Of a DNA stretch of 11,764 nt, positions 8,419 through 11,764 are shown one piece after another. Position 1 is the first letter of the stretch; each line of letters starts with the position of its first letter. A program made the translations under genes and the position numbers. The DNA comes from an uncultured Collinsella sp. (GTDB lineage: Bacteria > Actinomycetota > Coriobacteriia > Coriobacteriales > Coriobacteriaceae), in the NCBI GenBank assembly GCA_900756725.1, contig CAAELJ010000006.1:1-11764 (forward strand), in the 5' to 3' direction. The notes beneath the pieces are model-generated. The model ran no database searches, was not told the DNA's origin, and saw nothing but the letters and a program-made list of their open reading frames with translations.

Positions 8419-9123
8419 TCCGAAGGCGTTCCCGCTTGTGCTGGCTCCATCGCGACGATTGATTGCGGCTTGGCACAGTGCGGTGACATCGGGGGCATCG
8501 CCGCCTCGGTATGTCATGGCGAGCAAAGCGGCATCATAGATTTCATCATTGGTCACATCGGCGGCATCAATGGGGCAGAAGGCGAGAATCGAATCCTGTT
8601 CTGCAAGCTCGGCCAGATCGATCGTTTCACCCATGGCAAAGGCATCATCGAGGACGAGTGTGGCACTCGTGCATGGAATTTGATAGATCGTGCCATCCGC
8701 AGCGATAGGGGAACCTGCTGCCTCGAGCGTGTAGACACCTTGTATGAGATTGATGCCAGAGCCATCGGAGGCGACGAACTCAATCCTGTCGACCGTTATT
8801 CCGTCGATGGTCTTGCCCGTAATATGTATCGGAACGCGCGATGCCCCGTTATCGGTGTCCCAGCCCGCAGCCGCGACATCCAGCACGATGGCGTGCTCCG
8901 AATGGGCGGATACGAAGTGCGACAACACCTGCCGCAGATGAAGGCCCATACAGCTACCGCCGACAATGCCAATTACCAGCATGCAGGCAAGGATGACCGC
9001 AACGTGGTTCCGAGGCTTTACCCGAAGCTCAGAATCAGCAGAGATGCTATTGACGACAGCCCCGCACGCCGTGCAGTACCTCACGCCATCGCGCAACTCA
9101 GCTCCACAATAAGGACAATTCAT
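8392..9123 (-). CDS. Zinc-ribbon, single-pass membrane protein of unknown function
   Basis: The 243-residue product starts with a zinc ribbon (MNCPYCGAEL, then YCTACGA; Cys3, Cys6, Cys17 and Cys20), followed by one membrane helix at about 40-62 (HVAVILACMLVIGIVGGSC) and a soluble part of about 180 residues, most likely outside the cell. The outer part contains VASDGSGINLIQGVYTLEAAGSPIAADG, which resembles repeated small lipoprotein-like or fibre-like proteins I associate with Collinsella; no enzymatic motif is seen. Start: ATG 9123 puts the zinc ribbon at the N-terminus with a weak GGGGG before it; ATG 9141 has AGGA six bases upstream and would add six residues; ATG 9198 would add 25 uncharacteristic residues. 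The gene is convergent with the transketolase operon, and its codon use is less biased than its neighbours, suggesting low expression or later acquisition. Confidence 0.8.
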   Translation of the reverse strand: MNCPYCGAELRDGVRYCTACGAVVNSISADSELRVKPRNHVAVILACMLVIGIVGGSCMGLHLRQVLSHFVSAHSEHAIVLDVAAAGWDTDNGASRVPIHITGKTIDGITVDRIEFVASDGSGINLIQGVYTLEAAGSPIAADGTIYQIPCTSATLVLDDAFAMGETIDLAELAEQDSILAFCPIDAADVTNDEIYDAALLAMTYRGGDAPDVTALCQAAINRRDGASTSGNAFGSCGEMRIN

Positions 9124-9328
9124 ACCAGCCCCCACAACCATAGACGTTCCTATCGAGGCCACTGTAAATCGACAATCCAAATCCAAGTTGCGCAACAATC
9201 AAATCAAAAACGCGTCAAGCAAAAGTCTCTACCGGGAAAAGGACCCATATCAGCAAAGTGCCACTCAGCCCACCCAGCATGGTGATGTGGCACCCTAAGA
9301 TAAACGCGGCGGCCCCTTAGTAGCCGCA

Positions 9329-9452
9329 GGCCGTGCGCAGGGTTACCTCCCAAATCTTTCCGCAGGACGGAGGAACCCCCCGCCGCACGTAGTGCGCAGC
9401 GGGGGCTCCGACATGTCCGAGGACGATTTGGGAGGTAACCCTGCGCGCGGCC
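9329..9452. repeat. Large hairpin element with 28-bp stem
   Basis: The left arm 9329-9356 and right arm 9425-9452 are complementary over all 28 positions, with one T-G wobble (9334 and 9447) if read as RNA on the plus strand. The 68 bases between continue the fold: GGAC (9365-9368) with GTCC (9415-9418), GGAG (9369-9372) with CTCC (9406-9409), CCCCCGC (9377-9383) with GCGGGGG (9399-9405), and CGCAC (9384-9388) with GTGCG (9392-9396) around a GTA loop. Small bulges separate these parts. A further 6-bp hairpin follows (9453-9458 with 9467-9472) and a 5-bp one precedes (9306-9310 with 9323-9327). The gap between the zinc-ribbon gene and ftsE (9124-9555) holds this element and the ftsE promoter region. 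A structured RNA, or a miniature inverted-repeat element, fits; no transposase or clear target duplication was found. Confidence 0.75.
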
Positions 9453-9501
9453 GGTGGGACCAAAACCCCGCCATGCTTCTTATGTGCAGCGAAGCTAATG
9501 C

Positions 9502-9510
9502 TGCTAAAAT
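9502..9510 (+). promoter_or_regulatory. Candidate extended -10 promoter for ftsEX
   Basis: TGCTAAAAT (9502-9510) combines a TG dinucleotide, one base and TAAAAT, the extended -10 form that can work without a strong -35. No convincing -35 is seen upstream. It lies 45 bases before the ftsE start and 50 bases after the large hairpin. Confidence 0.4.
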
Positions 9511-9555
9511 ACGAAGCGCTCATGTAGTTTAAACGTACGACGATAAGGAGCACCA

Positions 9556-10776
9556 GTGGGTAACCACTTCCGTACCTCCGGTGCGGGCGATGACGCCCCC
9601 AAGACGCAGCCAGGCGCCGCGGGCACTCGTTTCGCCACCCCGGATTCAGAGGATCAGCTGTTTAGCCCGATCCCCGCACAGCCGGCAGATCAGGCACAGC
9701 CGGCGTCAGATCCCTTTGCCTACAATCCCACCAATGATGTCGAGCTTTCCGAGGCCGCGGGTTTTGAGCCCGTGCAGAAGGTGACCGCTCGCGTGGATCA
9801 GCCCCAGGCGGACGCTGTCGCGCCGCAGCCTGTCATGGCCGGTATTCCCGATCCTATGGCTCCTGCGACTCCGGCGCCACAGCCTGCGCAGTCCGGTCTT
9901 TTTGCCGGTATTCCCGATCCTACGCAGCCCGCGGCTCCCGTAGTCGAGAGCGATCAGGCCGCCGAGGTCGCAAGCCTCGACAATGCGCTCAACAATCCCG
10001 ACTTTACGTCGGTGTTTGCGCCCATCGATCCGCAGGCTAGCCGCAAGAAGATGGCCAAGCAGGCCGGTGTCGAGCCCGTCATCCTTATGGAGCACGTCAC
10101 CAAAATCTATCCGGCGCAGCCCAACAAGCCCGCACTCGACGACATCAACATCGAGATCTATCCGGGCGAGTTCGTCTTTTTGGTCGGTCACTCCGGCTCG
10201 GGTAAGACCACGCTGCTGTCGACGCTCAACCGCGACGTCAAGCCCACAAGCGGTCGCATTTTGGTCGCCGGCCAGGATCTCATGAAGATCAAGAACCGCA
10301 AGGTTCCGTTCCTGCGTCGTCAGATTGGCGCCGTGTTCCAGGACTTTAAGCTCCTGCCGCAAAAGACCGCCTACGAAAACGTGGCGTTTGCCCTGCAGTG
10401 CATTGGCAAGCCCAAGGGCGTCATTCGCAGCCAGGTGCCCGAGGTGCTGCGTCTGGTCGGTCTGGCCGACCAGATGGACTCGCTGCCAGATCAGCTTTCC
10501 GGTGGCGAGCAGCAGCGCGTGGCCGTTGCCCGCGCTATGGTCAACCGCCCGCCGCTGCTTATCTGCGACGAGCCCACGGGCAACCTCGACCCGGCGATTT
10601 CGCTGGGCATCATGAAGCTGCTCGAGCGCATTAACCGCACCGGTACCACCGTGATCGTCGCTACGCACGATCGCGAGATGGTCGATAGCATGCACCGTCG
10701 CGTGATCGCCCTCGAGGGCGGCCACGTAATCCGCGACCAGGAGAGGGGAGGTTACGGCAACTATGGCACCAACTAA
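9556..10776 (+). CDS. ftsE: Cell division ATP-binding protein FtsE with long N-terminal extension
   Basis: FtsE is the cytoplasmic ATPase of the FtsEX complex, which couples division-site signals to peptidoglycan hydrolases outside the cell. The last 230 residues (about 176-406) are a complete FtsE: Walker A GHSGSGKTT (211-219), Q-loop region QDFKLLPQKTAYENV (262-276), signature LSGGEQQR (314-321), Walker B LLICDEPTGNLDP (334-345) and switch His371. Usual length is about 220-230. Before it comes a 175-residue Pro/Ala/Gln/Asp-rich, apparently disordered stretch with AGIPDP twice (95-100 and 117-122). The start is GTG 9556 with AAGGAG at 9545-9550, five bases away. An internal start at ATG 10051 would give a normal-size FtsE, but the upstream frame has coding character and the better ribosome binding site. 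ftsX overlaps its end by 14 bases. Confidence 0.95.
   Translation: MGNHFRTSGAGDDAPKTQPGAAGTRFATPDSEDQLFSPIPAQPADQAQPASDPFAYNPTNDVELSEAAGFEPVQKVTARVDQPQADAVAPQPVMAGIPDPMAPATPAPQPAQSGLFAGIPDPTQPAAPVVESDQAAEVASLDNALNNPDFTSVFAPIDPQASRKKMAKQAGVEPVILMEHVTKIYPAQPNKPALDDINIEIYPGEFVFLVGHSGSGKTTLLSTLNRDVKPTSGRILVAGQDLMKIKNRKVPFLRRQIGAVFQDFKLLPQKTAYENVAFALQCIGKPKGVIRSQVPEVLRLVGLADQMDSLPDQLSGGEQQRVAVARAMVNRPPLLICDEPTGNLDPAISLGIMKLLERINRTGTTVIVATHDREMVDSMHRRVIALEGGHVIRDQERGGYGNYGTN
9838..9922 (+). repeat. Direct repeat in the ftsE N-terminal extension
   Basis: The 19 bases GCCGGTATTCCCGATCCTA occur identically at 9838-9856 and 9904-9922, exactly 66 bases (22 codons) apart. They encode AGIPDP twice. Identity at third codon positions suggests a recent tandem duplication inside the low-complexity region and not selection on protein sequence alone. 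Confidence 0.85.
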
Positions 10777-11683
10777 CGTGGGCTATTCGCTCAAAGAGGC
10801 TATCAGCCACTTCTTCCGTAACTGGACCACCTCGCTCGGCGCCGTCATCACGATCTTCCTTTCGCTGTTTATCATCGGCCTGTTCATTATGGGTTCCGCG
10901 ATGCTGAACTCCGTGATCGGCACCGTCGAGGATCAGGTTGTCATCAATGCCTTTATTAGCGATGATGCCGATCAGGCAGACGTCCAGGCCTTTGAGGCCG
11001 AGCTCAAGACGTGGAGCAACGTCAAGTCCGTGACCTATAAGGATAAGGACGACGCGCTGGCCGAGTACACGAGCAAGATGTCGGGCAACGCCGACGCCAC
11101 CATGAGCGCACTCGACGGCCAGAACCCGCTTCCTGCCTCGTTCGCGATTGAGATGGACGATCCGTCTCAGGTCGAGAGCACGGCCAAGAAGCTTAAGAAG
11201 AATGCCGACTTCCAAAAGATCGCGGACGACGGCGACGTCAACGCGAGCGTTCTGTATGGCCAAGAGGAAGTGAGCCGCCTGTTCCAGGTGACCAACTACA
11301 TCCGTATCGCCGCCGTGGTGCTCGTCGGTCTGCTGACCTTTATCGCGTTCATCTTTATCAACAACACGATTCGCCTGTCCATTACGGCGCGTCGTCGCGA
11401 GATTGCGATTATGCGCCTGGTGGGCGCCAGCAACGGCTTCATTCGCGGGCCGTTCATTACCGAGGGCGTGTTGCAGGCCATTCTGGGCTCGCTGCTTTCC
11501 ATCGGTGTTTTGGAGCTGCTGCGCAATCTGATGATTCCGCGCCTGCAGGCGAGCGTCGGCTGGATGTCGTTTGCGCTGCCGATGCAGTACTATCTGGTGA
11601 CCTACGCCGCACTGATTCTCGTCGGTGTCATTATCGGTCTCTTTGGTTCTGCCATCGCCATGCGCCGTTATCTGCGCGTGTAA
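10763..11683 (+). CDS. ftsX: Cell division membrane protein FtsX
   Basis: The 306-residue product has the FtsX plan: a cytoplasmic N-terminus (SLKEAISHFFRNWTTS), membrane helix 1 at about 24-46, an extracellular domain (about 52-175) that in relatives contacts peptidoglycan hydrolases or their adaptors, then three helices at about 182-202, 229-251 and 279-299 with the conserved cytoplasmic loop RRREIAIMRLVGASNGFIRGPF (210-231) between helices 2 and 3, which contacts FtsE. Length is normal for Gram-positive FtsX. ATG 10763 lies inside the end of ftsE; the G-rich AGGGGAGG region (about 10744-10751) serves as ribosome binding site at a long spacing, so translation is probably coupled. No hydrolase or smpB gene follows within the window; a strong terminator closes the operon. 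Confidence 0.96.
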   Translation: MAPTNVGYSLKEAISHFFRNWTTSLGAVITIFLSLFIIGLFIMGSAMLNSVIGTVEDQVVINAFISDDADQADVQAFEAELKTWSNVKSVTYKDKDDALAEYTSKMSGNADATMSALDGQNPLPASFAIEMDDPSQVESTAKKLKKNADFQKIADDGDVNASVLYGQEEVSRLFQVTNYIRIAAVVLVGLLTFIAFIFINNTIRLSITARRREIAIMRLVGASNGFIRGPFITEGVLQAILGSLLSIGVLELLRNLMIPRLQASVGWMSFALPMQYYLVTYAALILVGVIIGLFGSAIAMRRYLRV

Positions 11684-11705
11684 GCGCTGCGGATATGCCG
11701 TCTGC

Positions 11706-11741
11706 AACGGGTCGTCCCTTTCCAGGGGCGGCCCGTTTTTT
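11706..11741 (+). terminator. Rho-independent terminator of ftsEX
   Basis: A stem of 12-13 bp (11706-11718 with 11725-11737, two G-T wobbles, loop TTTCCA) ends in TTTTTT at 11736-11741. It begins 22 bases after the ftsX stop. Confidence 0.92.
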
Positions 11742-11764
11742 GATCCCCTGGGGACGGAGGAAAA
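11741..11764. repeat. Partial palindromic element, copy 3, cut by the window edge
   Basis: TGATCC (11741-11746) and the following 18 bases match, in reverse complement, bases 6216-6239 of copy 2 with one mismatch. The match includes the GGGGACGGAGG core. It starts on the last T of the ftsX terminator, just as copy 1 starts at the end of the rpmE terminator tail. The remainder lies outside the window. Confidence 0.7.

Noticed and set aside
7302..8498. A 398-codon minus-strand frame opposite the second transketolase gene
   Set aside because: Shadow of a strongly conserved sense gene; it also crosses the operon terminator.
8470..9285. A 271-codon plus-strand frame opposite the zinc-ribbon gene
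   Set aside because: The minus-strand frame has a zinc ribbon, a membrane helix and a good start; the plus-strand product has no helix, no motif and runs through the upstream region.
9329..9452. Identification of the large hairpin as 6S RNA or SRP RNA
   Set aside because: The conserved SRP loop sequences are absent, and the length and nearly uninterrupted stem do not match the usual 6S outline; left as an unnamed element.
9838..9922. A CRISPR-like repeat
   Set aside because: Only two copies, in frame inside ftsE, encoding a protein repeat.

Overview
The window looks like chromosome from a high-G+C anaerobic actinobacterium of the class Coriobacteriia, most probably Collinsella or a close relative. 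This is inferred from family resemblance: strongly G/C-ending codons in the housekeeping genes, secA directly joined to prfB, an L31 protein with a long Ala/Lys/Glu tail, a transketolase split into two subunits, an FtsE with a long Pro/Ala-rich N-terminus, and a small membrane-anchored zinc-ribbon protein of a type I associate with Collinsella. No database search was possible.

Layout, left to right. 1-247: the end of an ABC-transporter ATPase gene, followed by a possible stub of its permease gene. 321-937: promoter, structured leader, rpmE (ribosomal protein L31) and a strong terminator. 938-1198: a palindromic repeat element and further inverted repeats. 1199-5154: secA and prfB, overlapping by one base. 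5158-6186: a structured leader, a terminator-like hairpin directly before the ribosome binding site, and a YitT-family membrane protein gene. 6208-6274: a second copy of the palindromic element. 6497-8270: two adjacent genes for the N- and C-terminal halves of transketolase. 8320-8418: terminator and an inverted repeat. 8392-9123 on the minus strand: the zinc-ribbon membrane protein. 9329-9452: a large hairpin-forming element with a 28-bp stem. 9556-11683: ftsE and ftsX, overlapping by 14 bases, then a terminator and the start of what looks like a third palindromic element cut off by the window edge.

Most coding content is core: protein export (SecA), translation (L31, RF2), carbon metabolism (transketolase) and cell division (FtsEX). 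secA-prfB and prfB-ftsE-ftsX are gene neighbourhoods known from many Gram-positive bacteria; here the yitT-like gene, the transketolase pair and the zinc-ribbon gene lie between prfB and ftsE.

The least expected content is between the genes. Two elements of the same size and plan (939-1003 and 6209-6273, 65 bases each) consist of a six-base arm, about 19 bases with a CCCC core, the arm's reverse complement, a 2-3 base loop, the arm again, 19-20 bases with a GGGG core, and the reverse complement again. The arm sequence differs between copies (TGGTGC versus TGATCC), yet all four arms within a copy agree. This points to a repeat family with selected pairing, seen either as DNA cruciform or as RNA that can fold two ways. 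The 9329-9452 hairpin is a separate candidate structured RNA or miniature mobile element. I saw no defence system, CRISPR array, tRNA, rRNA or intact transposase gene.
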